A stretch of DNA of 64,000 bases, from positions 62,001-126,000 of the forward strand of contig JADNRZ010000042.1 of the NCBI GenBank assembly GCA_015501605.1, in the 5' to 3' direction. Within the stretch, counting starts at the first letter, position 1. The number at the start of each line of letters is the position of its first letter. Made by a program: the position numbers and the translations under genes. Positions 12,285 through 23,754 of this stretch are shown here, one piece after another. The notes beneath the pieces were generated by a model. That model was not told the origin of the DNA. It ran no database searches and worked only from the letters and a program-made list of their open reading frames with translations. This DNA is from Panaeolus papilionaceus. Its lineage: Eukaryota; Basidiomycota; Agaricomycetes; Agaricales.

Positions 12285-14638
12285 GTGGTGAATCTCACTT
12301 TCAATTATAACACGAATTCGTCCACATGCCACCAGCTCGTTCACATCGATATCACTCTCCATAACCACATATACTTCAACCTACCTCTCGCCTGTGCTCA
12401 TTCATTCGGAACTCAAGCATTCCCTTCGCCCTCCCCCGCTGCATACCACCACCTATTGGATCGTCTGCGTCTCTCAGCAGTACCCACACCAGCTCCCTCG
12501 CCGTCCGTATTACACAGAGGCAACAATGCAGTGAGGAGAGAGGCCACACCGACGCCGCCTCCACGGCTGTGAATATCTCGACTACACCTATGAGTATGAC
12601 GACCAATGGGTCAGGAGTGGGTGTTGGTCGTGTCGATGTGGGTAGTTCCGATGATTCCGATGATTCCGATGAGGAGAGTGAAGGAGGAGAAGGAATAGGA
12701 GGCAAGGGCAGACGAGTGAGGATCGTTGGTGGCGAGACCGGGATGGGGAGTGTAAGTGGGGTTGGCCGATCTTGGTTGATGAGAGTGTGGAAGAGAGGAG
12801 CGTGTTGATTTCGGGTATGGGGAGCGTGTCGTTGAAGATGCAGATGAGCACGACGAGTGTTGGGGTGGGGAGTGAGAGTGGGAGTGGGAGTATTAGTGAG
12901 GATGGAGATATTTATGTTGATAGTGGGACAAGGGGGAGTGGTGGTACCGGCACTGTGATGAGGAGCAGGACGGCTGGAAGGAGCATTTCAGTGATAGGTG
13001 TGAGAACAGAGGAGATGGGGAGTATCAGTGAGGAGGGATCTGCAGACGAAGAGGACAAGGAGGTTACGACACCCTCTGATCTTACAGCTTCGTATATCGC
13101 GGAGCGAGAAAGCATCCCTTTCTAGGAGCCACCGCAATTGCACCATCCACATGCGACAAATCTGCATAACCTGAGAAACGCGTTGTTTGTGAGGCCGATG
13201 ATGGTGATGAGTATCGTGACGAGCGGGGTTGGGGGTTGCCATTGCCTAATGCGTATTCCCCAGTAATCATCGTTGGGATGGGAAACACCAAGGGCGTGGG
13301 CACGATGCAGACAACGATATTTTGGACATAACCCGCCCTTGGTCCTTAACAATCCATTTTCAGGAGGATTCTTAACCGTGCATAGCCGTTCGCATAGGCA
13401 GTATATGGTGCGACGACAACAACAACAACGGGTCGACTGAATTTACGGCTCAATTTTGGGGATATGAAAGGGGTAGATGAGATGCAGAGGCGGATGCGGA
13501 TGCGGGATGTTGTGGAGACACCTGGGCAGCTTTCGACGCTGAGTTTGGCGTTTGAGACGCCTTTGCATTTGAAGAATCGGGGGTTGGAGAGTGATGGTCG
13601 CGGGAGAGAGAAGCGCAAGAAGAGTAAAGGCAAGAGAAGGCAGAAAGAGAGTGGTGGATATAATGTTGTTGATGATACGGAGGATGAAGATGAACATCGT
13701 ACAGGTTAGGGCGTTGACAAGTCTTAATCAATATCGTGAGTTTCATCTTGGACTATCACTACCAATGCCTCCTTCGCTCTTTTCTTTTTCTCTTTCTTTC
13801 GTTTTTATTTTCTGTTTTCTGAACATGTTTTCAGTATCAGATTCAAAGACATACATCGACACTACTCGCCATCAACAGCAACAGCATCGTTATTAACAAC
13901 TGCCGCAGCAACGACTCATTCACCACCAACTCCCTCCTTCAGATTCATCCATTCTGTCATCCTCAATACCTTCTCAGAATCAGTCCTTATCCTTATCATC
14001 ACCAGCATACTCTCGCACGCCCGCTCGCACCGGTGTCATGCACCACACCCCCAGCAATATAACACTCAACAGGCTACCAAGAATCTGACTATGTCTGCGT
14101 CGACTCTGACTAATTACACTACGAAGACACACTCGAATTCGACGTCTACGATCGCTGCGTTATCACATTCTCTTTCTACATTACATACGACGTCGACTTC
14201 TAATGCTACGGTGACGCCGGGAGCGGAGTATACGTCTGGGGTTGGGGTGGGGAGGAAGAGGGAGTTTTTACAATACCTTCTCCGAGCTCGAGTTCGGAGG
14301 CGAGTGTGGGGAGGAGCTAGTGGGCGAGAGCGAGGAGGAGGGCAGAGGAGCATCGTAATGATGATGATTATGAGAGTGGTGAGGATGGGGTGCCGAGGAT
14401 GGTCACAGTGCATGAGGAGAGGGTGGGAAATGAAGATGACCATGATCATGATGCGGTGGGGAGTGGGGGGAGGACGCCGACGTATTATTGGGATCGGGGG
14501 AGGGGGAGGAATGTGAATGCGTTGTTTAATCAGCAACAGCAGACACAGAGTTCGTACGGCCTCAGATCATTCATTCGTCGATCTGGATTCATTAGCATCC
14601 CTCGCGCGCCATTCCCATACGACACGCCGACTCTTTAA
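12285..14638 (+). pseudogene. Ser/Gly/acidic-rich coding remnants, probably a decayed host gene
   Basis: Open stretches with protein-like composition appear in changing frames. They are SSDDSDDSDEESEGGEG near 12640, a Ser/Gly segment ending TPSDLTASYIAERESIPF at 13125, an AFETPLHLKNR to KRKKSKGKRRQK segment at 13464-13709, and a C-terminal piece at about 14340-14638 with DDDYESGEDGVP, RTPTYYWDRGRGRN and SFIRRSGFISIP ending at a TAA. No single splice model joins them and no family is recognised. It may be one low-complexity gene with missed introns or a pseudogene. Confidence 0.35.
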
Positions 14639-15166
14639 GCCTGAGCTCGCTTCTTGACTACTTTTTGACAACACATGCCATCATCGGTTTCGTTCTGCGC
14701 GCGCGTGTCTTATTTATCTCCACCGTTGATTGCAACTTGGGCGCTAACTACCACATTATTCCCCTAAACATGTACAAGTATGTGTATGTCTACTTGAACA
14801 CTCTAATTTTCTACAGAAAAAGATAAAATACAAAGATAAAACAAGAAAATCCAAGGGCGAGAATTTATTAGGTGAGCGAGAAAATCCTTAGGAGCCATGC
14901 TCACTGCGAGAATTTTTTCTTTTCAACTTCTCTTCACTTCCAACCATCATCATCAACTGCAGTTCAAAACTAGTTTTGTGACACAAGGTATGTGGCATCA
15001 ATCACCATACATTCTCTTACTAACAGATCCCCCCCTACAGATATCTACAACTCTGCTTACATTTGTCAATACAATCATCAATAAAATTTCACTCAAAAGG
15101 TATGTGTGGCTCTCATGTCTATATCCCATTTCAACTTAGGGCTGACTGGAGTTCAGTGCTGCATAT

Positions 15167-15400
15167 ATGGATTCCACAAAGTCACTGTTTTACGGAGGGT
15201 TTTTAGGGCTTATTGCCCTTTTTTTTGTGTGCGCTCTCGTGTGGTTTGGTGAGTCATCGACGTCGTTCATTGCATCTAGTGCATCGCTAACAATAACTTC
15301 TGCGACGTTTCGTTACATGAAGTTTTATATCAACGAGACCAGCGCGATCAGCAAGACCGGCACGATCAGCGCGCTTGATTCGTATTCGGCCCTAAAATAG
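15167..15400 (+). CDS. Small single-pass membrane protein
   Basis: The ATG at 15167 opens a 77-residue protein with one clear membrane span (GFLGLIALFFVCALVWF, about residues 12-28) and a Ser/Thr-rich outer part with a short ISKTGTISAL repeat. Upstream are good splice signals (GTATGT at 14988, TACTAAC then CCCTACAG at 15049; GTATGTG near 15095), so there may be spliced leader exons from about 14890. A possible donor GTGAGT lies at about 15250 inside the frame. No homology is recognised. It could be part of a larger unannotated gene. Confidence 0.3.
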   Translation: MDSTKSLFYGGFLGLIALFFVCALVWFGESSTSFIASSASLTITSATFRYMKFYINETSAISKTGTISALDSYSALK

Positions 15401-16237
15401 CTCCAGCTTGCGCGACACGTCGCGCTGTGCTCGTCTTTTCTTTTTTTTTTTCATGTAAATATATCTATCTTCCAATATAATCCAATCTGTGAATAATCCT
15501 CCCTTGCTGGCGCATTTTTCCTTTGATTCACGCACTTCCCTTTTCGGTGTTTCACAGGTGGGTAATTTAAGTTGTCTTCAGGTGGGTTTTTCAGACGGTT
15601 TTTTCCTTACTTGGGGACATTTACTTTATTTCAAACGTTTTGGGATTGTGTCTAGGGAATAAAACTACCATAAACTTAGGTATTATACGCCCAATATGCC
15701 CTCCGGGAGGAAAAACCTCCTTTTATGGGCCCACGGTGGGAATACCAAATGTAATCTACGAATTGTAATGCTACCGAGAAGCGTTAAGCGAAATGTTGGT
15801 TGACGGTGGTGAGCGCGCTTCGGCGTGCTTACATCATCGTTGATATCTGTGAATGCGATGACGACATAAAAGAGCGGGAGAAAGAGCGAGTTGAAGAGCG
15901 AGAAGCAGGTCATGAAAGCCAGGTAGTCTTCGGCGAGGACGTTGAAACATGAGGAGGAAAAGTGTAAAATGGAGAGAAGTGTGGAGTGTGCAATTTCGGG
16001 GAAATCATGACCACGGTATCTCCGGAGCGGGTGCGTCGTTGGTTGCTCTTGCCCATCAACCATACGCAAAGCAAGACTATCTCTTCCTCGTCCTCGGTTT
16101 CTTACAACCTTCTCACTCAACCTATCCACATCTTTATCTTCTTCTCGCTCTGTTCCTCCTCAGATAACGCCTACTTGGTACACCCCATCTCACCACATCA
16201 CTGCAGAAAGAGCAGATAGGGTATCTCGCGGTCGACC

Positions 16238-17769
16238 ATGACCGCCATCGAACTAGAACCATCCTCCCCTCCTCCTCCTCTCTCTTCCTCCATCGCCTCC
16301 TCTAACCCTCCTCCAACCACCACATCCTCCACTGATCACTCCATACCCACCCCCAACCCCACATCCACGTTCCATCAAAACCCGCCCACCGACACCTTCA
16401 AAGCCCACCTCATCGCCCTCCTCTCGCTCTACGAACTGCACCCCATCGGCCTCAAGCCCAAGCACGGATCAGGTGTTGTGTCCAATGGGTCCCATAACCC
16501 CATTCCGAAGTATGAAGGTCCGACGGATTGGCAGACTGATGCCATTTTTAGATCCATTGGGGAAATTGTGAGCAGGATGTGGAGGGCTGAGATGGTGGTG
16601 GAAGGGTTGAGAGCCAAGGGGGTTGAGGTATGTGCCTTTTTTCTATGTTTCTCCCTTTTTTCTTGTTTTATTGTTGAGGGGGAGGACGCTGATGTTGATG
16701 TTGATGATAGGTCGACGTTATCGATGAACCCGACCATTCTTCCAAACCCAACGACGACGATCCTAATCCACTGCAACTCTCATCTGATTCGTCCGCTTCA
16801 TCCGATAGCGGTAGTACTCCCAATGGTCATAACGGTAATGGTAATGGAACAGGAAGAATGTCGCCCCGCGTCAACACAGCGGGTATGTCTATCTCTCTTG
16901 ACGGTCTTCAACCCCCTCCTATGGATCCTCAAACACTTTCTCGTCCTTACGGTGCGTTCTTATCTTCTCTCGTGTCTCTTCTGCTCTTACTAATAACTTG
17001 AGCAGGCCACGTCCACTGTCCCACCTGCGGCAAAGGCATCTCTGACCCCCTCATGCTCAACTCTACCCTGCTTGACACGAACCCCTCTACCGACCCCTCA
17101 TCTGACAATACCTCGCCCCTCGTCGTCCCCATGGGCCCTCTCGCCGTCGCCGCCTTTGAAAGTGGCTTGAGCGCGGTGGAGGAGCTGAGGTTGCTGAAGG
17201 CGCAGGTAACGGACGTTGCGAGAGTGTGTAATGCCGTCGCCAGAGGAGACTTGAGTCAGAAGATTACGGTCCCGGTGCAAGGCGTGTTTATGGTGCAGTT
17301 GAAGGATGTTATCAATACTATGGTGAGCACGAACGAGGAATGGAGATGAGGCGATACTGATGATGGAGTTGCAGGTCGATAAACTTGGACAATTTGCGAA
17401 AGAGGTTACTCGTGTGAGTCAGGAAGTCGGTACAGAGGGGTGAGTGTCTCTATTCTGTTCATCTTCCTCATCTTTGTTCTCGTTCATGTCCTTTCATCGT
17501 CGTCGTTTTGTCTTGCTTGTCCCTTTTTCGTCGTCATTATGTTCCCCTCACCACCTCCACAAACTTTGGGAGAGTGGAGGCGTTTTATTTCTCTTTGAAT
17601 TTTACTTTTTGCTCGTTCTTCTACTTTTCTCTCTTCGTTCTCATGAGCAATAAGCTGACTCTTCGCGCATAGTAAACTCGGCGGTCAAGCTCTTGTTTTG
17701 GATGTTGAAGGGACGTGGAGAGAGTTGACGGGTGTTGTTAATAAGTTGGCGGCAAATTTGACGTCGCAG
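16238..17769 (+). pseudogene. 5' fragment of a group III hybrid histidine kinase (HAMP-array, Nik1/Os-1 type)
   Basis: Exons 16238-16627, 16711-16951, 17006-17322, 17375-17439 and 17673-17769 join in phase and encode about 370 residues. The N-terminus is Ser/Pro/Thr-rich, followed by CPTCGKGISD and then the first HAMP unit, recognisable by VTDVARVCNAVARGDLSQKI, MVQLKDVINTMVDKLGQF, EVTRVSQEVGTEGKLGGQA and [18 protein letters not shown]. Family members continue with four or five more HAMP units, a histidine kinase core and a receiver domain, and act in osmotic and fungicide signalling upstream of the HOG pathway. Here the kinase and receiver are missing. The last two introns are abnormal: 233 nt and an unresolved CT-rich stretch, against about 50-80 nt for the others. 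A faint GDLS-like and QTQGEE echo near 18165-18205 suggests decay of the second HAMP unit. It is not functional as a kinase. Confidence 0.8.
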
Positions 17770-18189
17770 GTGAGTTGAGGCGTTGCTTTTCCTGTTACTG
17801 GTGGTATTAGTCGTCGTTTTTTTTCTGTTTCTCGTTTCTTATTTTTGTCGACTTTCTTCCTTCCATGCTCTTATGTCCGCGTCTTTTGCTCTTTTACTTT
17901 TGCACTCCTTTTTTCACTCTTTCTCGCTATCGTTCTCGTTATGTTTTGTCCTTAATCTTTCCCTGCTCTCTTCCTGGTACCGCTTTCTTTCTCGTTCTTT
18001 CGTCTTCTCCTTACTTTCCTCCCTCCCCTCTTTCCGTGTGCTCCTCGCCTTTCGTTTCACTCGATACCCTTGAGGTATGTAACTACTCATTCACATCGTA
18101 CTCTCTCAGCGACGGTGCATCTAACGACTACATTAATGTTTCCTCTAGGGATTTCGTAAATAGGGATCTTTCTGTTTCTGTCAGGGGCA
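17770..18189 (+). other. CT-rich low-complexity stretch replacing kinase sequence
   Basis: After the donor GTGAGT at 17770 comes about 300 bp of TTCTCTTTCG-like pyrimidine-rich sequence with no coding signal, then splice-like sites (TTTCCTCTAG and TTCTGTCAG). It stands where the second HAMP unit is expected. It may be an expanded intron or degenerated sequence. Confidence 0.5.
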
Positions 18190-18782
18190 GACCCAGGGAG
18201 AGGAGGTGAAGGAGATATCGAGAGATAGAACCAAATCTACTATACATAAACGAGTGTATCTACGGTAGTATATATACGAATAGAAAACCTCCATATTGAA
18301 CGAACCAATGTCATCTCAGAGTTGGAAGGGGCAAGGTTACGCTCAGACGCACGCCTTGTCAAAGCTGTTTCGTTACAACTGGAAGAAACGGAGAGGTTGC
18401 TTGCCAAGTTTGGGAAGGAACTGGAGGATTTCGGGCCACCTCCCAAATCGCTCGCTGAGATCGGCATTAAACCGTTGGCCATCTATACCAGCCGCTTTAT
18501 AAACTGCCAGATGTCCACTATCGTGAGGCGACCTTGCCATCTCATACTACTTCAATGATTGGACTTCCGTCTGGCTTGCCAGCTGAAGCCAGTGCCGCAT
18601 CGCTGGTGACGACTCATCCACCAGCTGATAGCGTAGCCGAAATAACCCCATCTACGCGTCCTGAATCTCACGACCCAACTTTGCCCTCTCATTCAACCTC
18701 AGCAAAGCGAGGAATTGTTGCGAGAGCTATTTCTTCCTTGCAGTGCTGGGGTAAAGGTGTTCGTGAACGTCACGATCTCTGA
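18190..18782 (+). pseudogene. Coiled-coil protein fragment, unidentified
   Basis: A frame broken by one TAG near 18266 encodes charged heptad-like sequence (VISELEGARLRSDARL, KAVSLQLEETERLLAKF, GKELEDFGPPPKSLAEIG), a plausible coiled coil of about 60 residues. A second frame at 18534-18782 carries Ser/Thr/Pro-rich sequence. I cannot assign a family. It lies directly after the broken kinase and may be another gene's remnant brought in by rearrangement. Confidence 0.4.
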
Positions 18783-19169
18783 TAGGTTTGTCTCATAGGT
18801 TTGGTAAGTGAGATCGTTATCTGACCGAACAGTGAGTGCTTAAAAGATATTTAGGTAAAATGACTTGGAACGCTCATTAAGGTCTTACTTAGTAGCAATT
18901 ACATGTCATATGTAAAACTGTTTTTGTTCGTCTTTGAATGATGAAAGCAAATTTAAACCTGGGGTAAAACGGATTGCACATCCTCGTGTGCTTCACTTTC
19001 ATTGCCGTCATCAATGAGTCGAGTACAACACCCAATGTTATCGTAAGAATTACCGTATATATGTAGCGAGAGAAAAAAAAGGAAAATATAATGTATTCAA
19101 CTCCATTGGAAACCAGCACGTCCGCGCGATGTGTACATCAAAGGGCACCGGCGTTGTAAACTTGGTGAA

Positions 19170-19250
19170 TTTGGCACCACCAGGAATCGAACCCCAGCTT
19201 CAACTGACGCCTTGACTCTTTCAGCAATAAAGCCACTAAGCCAAGGAGGC
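19170..19250 (-). tRNA. tRNA-like sequence with intact A and B boxes (probable pseudogene or SINE head)
   Basis: On the minus strand TGGCTTAGTGG (19243-19233) fits the A box and GGTTCGATTCC (19193-19183) fits the B box exactly, spaced 50 nt apart, a few bases more than in a minimal tRNA. The flanking 7-nt segments do not form a good acceptor stem and the T-stem has a mismatch, so a normal cloverleaf is not convincing. It is best read as a tRNA-derived sequence with a functional-looking Pol III promoter. Anticodon not assignable. Confidence 0.45.
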
Positions 19251-19252
19251 TT

Positions 19253-22200
19253 GGGGGTGAAGGAATAACAATAGTACATATGGATATTGTATTATTGACC
19301 CTTTGCTATTTCTGTGTCCCTTTATGCACGAGGGCTGACTTGCTTAACGCACCACAAGCTTACATTTTGGTCTTCGTCTATTCCAATCTCATATCATAAA
19401 ATGAAAAATAGGCATTTCAACCTTATCGATACAGATTTGGTCTGACTTTCGACGATGATGGACCCATTTTGTCTTCCTCAGATAAGATAAAATTCGGAGA
19501 CCAGGTCCGACTCTCACACAATTCTTTCTTCCTTTCCCCCCATCATCATCACTGCCCCTCTCAACATCTCACTCTGCTCTTGAACCCGTTTACCCTCCGC
19601 TGGATGTCATATAGCTGCGATGCTTAGAGCATTGAGCCTTGGCAGTAGCAGACCTCGGTGGTGATGGATTCTGAAACCTTTCATACTGTATGTACCTTGT
19701 AAGTTCTGCTCTGTCTTCGTTAACCATCGCATTCACTCACTATTGCCTTGGATCCTCAGGGGTAAAATCTGTACATGCTAATGTTAATAAATTCTCCTTT
19801 TTCTTTGCTCTCTCGTTGTGATCACCAAGGTCATGAGCTCCGCTGCGAGGATTCTCGCATTTTTCACGCCTATGAGCCAACAACAGGTGCACCATCCCGT
19901 CCCGTTTCCCTTGCCATTGCAAGCACAAAAGTCATCGTTATCTTTATGTTCCTTCATCCTTGTCACTGTTCACTCCAAATGGTCTGCCTTATGATTTGGC
20001 CTCGCAACATTGTCCTCCACCGCCGCTCTCCACGCTCTCGCAAACGACAAACTCCAGTCCCTGCGTATTCATTTCCGACATCTGTTTCGCTGTTTAACGT
20101 CGCCCTTCCCGCTTTCTCTTTCTCTACATGCATCCAGCTCCCTCATCTTTAACACTGGACTGAGTCTACAGCTACTCAACGTTCTCATGAAGGCCTACGT
20201 AGTCGCCATGTTTTATTTCTGATCCATGCAACCAGTTTAACATCCAAACTTTCGCTCGCCATTTTGAAGTATACCTACACCACTCTTCTTCGATTTCCAC
20301 CTTCCACAACGACCCTCAAGCGCACCAGTTTAAGTACCGTTACCCTCCGCTCCACTCGCGCCTCATCCCTTAATCCAGTCCACATGTTTCATTTATCGGG
20401 ATGTCCTCTATGTGCTGGTTGTCGCTTTTGCAATCATAACCAGCAATTCACCCTCCGTTCTCACCCCTCTTCTCCGTGCACTCACTGCGACGACCCAAGG
20501 AAGTCGCTGTGGAAGAGGAAAGTGCCTCTTGGTGAGGATAGTGATAGACAGAAGAAGGGAGACGAGTGTTGTGTGATGTGAACAAATAGAATTAAGGTTC
20601 CCCAGCGAGGGAACAGTGAGTGAATGTGATGTGTGAAGTTGTGTGCTCAACGTGCTCGGCTCGGGCTCAGGGTGACTCAGAAGTGCGCGCGAAAACGTAA
20701 GTGGGGCGAAAGAGATAATAATCATTGAGTGGGGATTCGTACTATAAGTGAGAGAAACAAATGACTGTGATACCGGACGCGCACGTACTCTCGTGCCGCC
20801 CAGACTTTGTAAAATGTAAATATTTGAAATGTAGCTAGGCTATGTAAGTGTCCGTGTTTCAAAGAGAAGGTAACAACGAGTGTCTGCGTCCTCCTCAGCT
20901 GACGTGTTCTCCTTTTCACGCTACGCGCTCAACGCTTTCCTGAGTCGAGTTGACCAGGCTCGAAGTGGGGCGTCAATCCACATGCAGCAGGGGCGGGGCG
21001 CAGAGAGAGAGAAGGGAGTGTCGCTTTGGGTAGACGGGAGTTGTAGAACGTGAAATGAAGAGGGAATGATGAGAATTTAAATGAAAGCGGGTGTTGAGAA
21101 GGGAAACTACGATCTAGGGAATAGGAGTTGTTCCCTTGTAAGGAACGGGGAGTCTCCAAGCGCGATAGTATGGGAAGGGGTAGAAAATGAGAAATTAAGA
21201 GTGAAAGTAGGTGCTAACCCTGAACCCTTATACCCGTCGCGATTCCGTTCTTGAGGTTTTGAGGGGCTTTATGAAGTTTTGAGGTTGCGCGTGCGTAGGG
21301 AGTGGTGAGGGATGTCGGAGTGCGAGCATGGGGACGAAGCTGGATTAGGAAGGTAGCGTTTGATGCGTTGATGCACGGTTGAACGCGCGACGTGATTAGT
21401 GAGTGCGTGTTGTGTTCGCGCTTGCGTGGCTGGAGGAAGTAAGTAGAAACGAATAAAAGAATTTAAGATTTTAATTATCTATTTACACGAGCGGCTCACA
21501 TATCTATTCCACATCGCCCGTGTGCAACATCACCGCCTATCACTCAGCTTCCCTCAATCTTAAATTTCCGTGCAATATCCTGTAACGACTCTCCTCTTTT
21601 CAGTCTGCTTCAAATGTCTCGTCACCCACGTTCCGTAAACCCTCAAACATACAGTACGCATTGCCGTCGCCTCATTAGAACGGGGATCGGTATTTTCATG
21701 CATTTTTGACCATCCATGGCCTAGATATATGCGTCCTCGTTGGCGTCGTTTTGCTGCAGGTTTCGCTTATGCTCCTTACTAGATCCCCAGCGCCATCGTT
21801 CATCCAATCCTCTGCTCCCTGCCTTCCTCGCGCAACACCCTCCAATCCCGTCAACGTTGGTTCACTTAACTTGAAATCATTTCCCTCGGGGTACACTGGC
21901 ATTGACATGTGGGTGTTTAATTCACTTGACGCGGTTTATGTTCGGTTTCTGTGTTGTTGGATCCCCTTGCACCATGTCACCCTCCATAACCCTTCCCCAT
22001 TATCAGTCGTGGTGTCGTTCATTTTCACTTGGGTCATAGGTAGACATTTTGAAACATAAGAGTGTATTTATAATCAATGATGAGACGTTAAAGTGAAGTT
22101 ATGAAAGGCAATAGCAAAATTCAGAGGAGAAGTATGGCAGTGTGTGAGATGGAGACCCAGAAAACAAACCGACGTGAAGGAAAGGGCGCTATGAACATGA

Positions 22201-23089
22201 GAAAGTATCGAATGTGAGGGAGCTGACACACCATAAGCGCCCCAGATATCCATGCGATGTTTTGACGTCCGCACAGCGAGGTCTGGAATGACGATGAAAA
22301 ATGGTCAGTATGAGGGTTTGGAGAGCAACATCTCAATAAAAATCGGATGGCGAACGAAGCTAAGCGTAAAGGGTAAGGACAAGTATTGCATTGACGAATA
22401 AACAAAAGATCAAGAGGGACAAGGGGTATCGGGTACCCTACCTGCGTTGACAGGGGTTCTCTCGAGTTAACCTGCGATCCACTATGCCTAGGCACTACGT
22501 ACGCCAACCCTGCGCATCATCAGTTAACTCATACTTCCTAACCTTCTCGGTAGCTCGCTCTCATCACCCTTCCTCATCACCTTCGGTTTCAATTCGCCAT
22601 TTCTGCCTGGTACCTTCATTTATCCCAAAATGTCCTTCGTGTCGTTGGGAAGTCCGACGTTCGAGATCACCCGCTGTTTCCTGACGAAGCGTTGGCGTTG
22701 AAGTGTGAGCCCAAGACTGGTTCGGAGGTTGCAAAGTCTTCGTCCCTGTAATACATTATGGAGTCTAATATGAGGGAGGGGGGAGATGAATGGGCGGATG
22801 GAAGAAAGGGTATGCAGCAGGATGAACAAAAAACGGGTGAATAGGGACAAAATGAGAGGTTGGGGCATTACTGTCGAGAGTAACAGTAACGAGCATGAAA
22901 AGGGCGATGCGTTAAGAAATGAAATAATTTAATGACGCTCCAATTAAAACTCACAACAGGAAGACGGAGAAAGGATACGCGCAATGCGACACATATCAAC
23001 GCCCCCCATCTCACTAGTACTCAATGCCATTCCGATTTGGATTTTCTGTCATCCCTGAAAAAAGAGTCGGAGTACGTAGGGACCTAACC
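19253..23089. other. Gene-poor stretch
   Basis: No gene can be supported. Open frames are short, non-overlapping with splice logic and of low complexity. Two single GTCYGACT-like motifs near 19439 and 19506 echo the motif cluster at 7.3-8.2 kb but are isolated. Confidence 0.5.
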
Positions 23090-23094
23090 AAATT

Positions 23095-23290
23095 GATAGA
23101 CTGTCCTCGTCATCGTGTCCGTAAATCTACCTGTGGGTCCCAATAGTCTACCGAGGACGGAAGGTCAGATGGTGAGATAACATTTTACTGAGAGACCCAC
23201 ATATATACAAACGCCTCTTCTGGCAGTTTCTCAGTCACAAGTTCGACGGAAATGTCACCAATGATCTTCAAAGGGTTGAGTGCACAAAGG
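23095..23290 (-). pseudogene. 5' relic of the P-loop GTPase family (third copy)
   Basis: The minus strand reads a segment matching exon 1 of the two GTPase genes downstream (LKIIGDISVE, VTEKLPEEAFVY), then a GTGGGT donor, an intron ending TCGGTAG, and the beginning of the P-loop exon (LLGPTG) before the match stops. The remaining G domain is absent, so it is a truncated copy. Confidence 0.7.
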
Positions 23291-23754
23291 CGAAGAGGTA
23301 AGGGTGGTGGTTGTACGCTTCTGTTCCGTTACCTGAGGCCCGGGTTGCAGCTACGCGGAAGACCCTGTGAATCGTCTGCAAGATCTTTTCTAAAAATATC
23401 AAAATTCTCGGATTTCACTATGCAAATTTAACAGATAGGGCATAATTTGTTGCTAATTAGGGCGACTGGGAGGCGAAGAAACATCAGACGCGACTGGCGA
23501 CGCTGGGAGACGATGAAATACGACTGAAAACGGGACCAGAGGGCGGCTGGTGGTTTGAGAGCGGCGCACTCGCACCGTCGCACGTCCTCCAAAAGTTACC
23601 CTTTTTGGGTCATTCGTCAGCAGGTGGCACAGGTAAGACAACACCATCAGCCGAGCTCCTTGATTTTGAACTGCCATCCACGACTGTCGCACTTATGCTC
23701 TTGCTTCCCGCTCTTCCGTCTAACAATATTTTGGAAGTTTGATAGTATTTTGAC

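Noticed and set aside
15683..16129. 148-codon minus-strand frame with a hydrophobic stretch
   Set aside because: There is a donor-like GTAAGC at its middle, but no downstream exon or family match was found.
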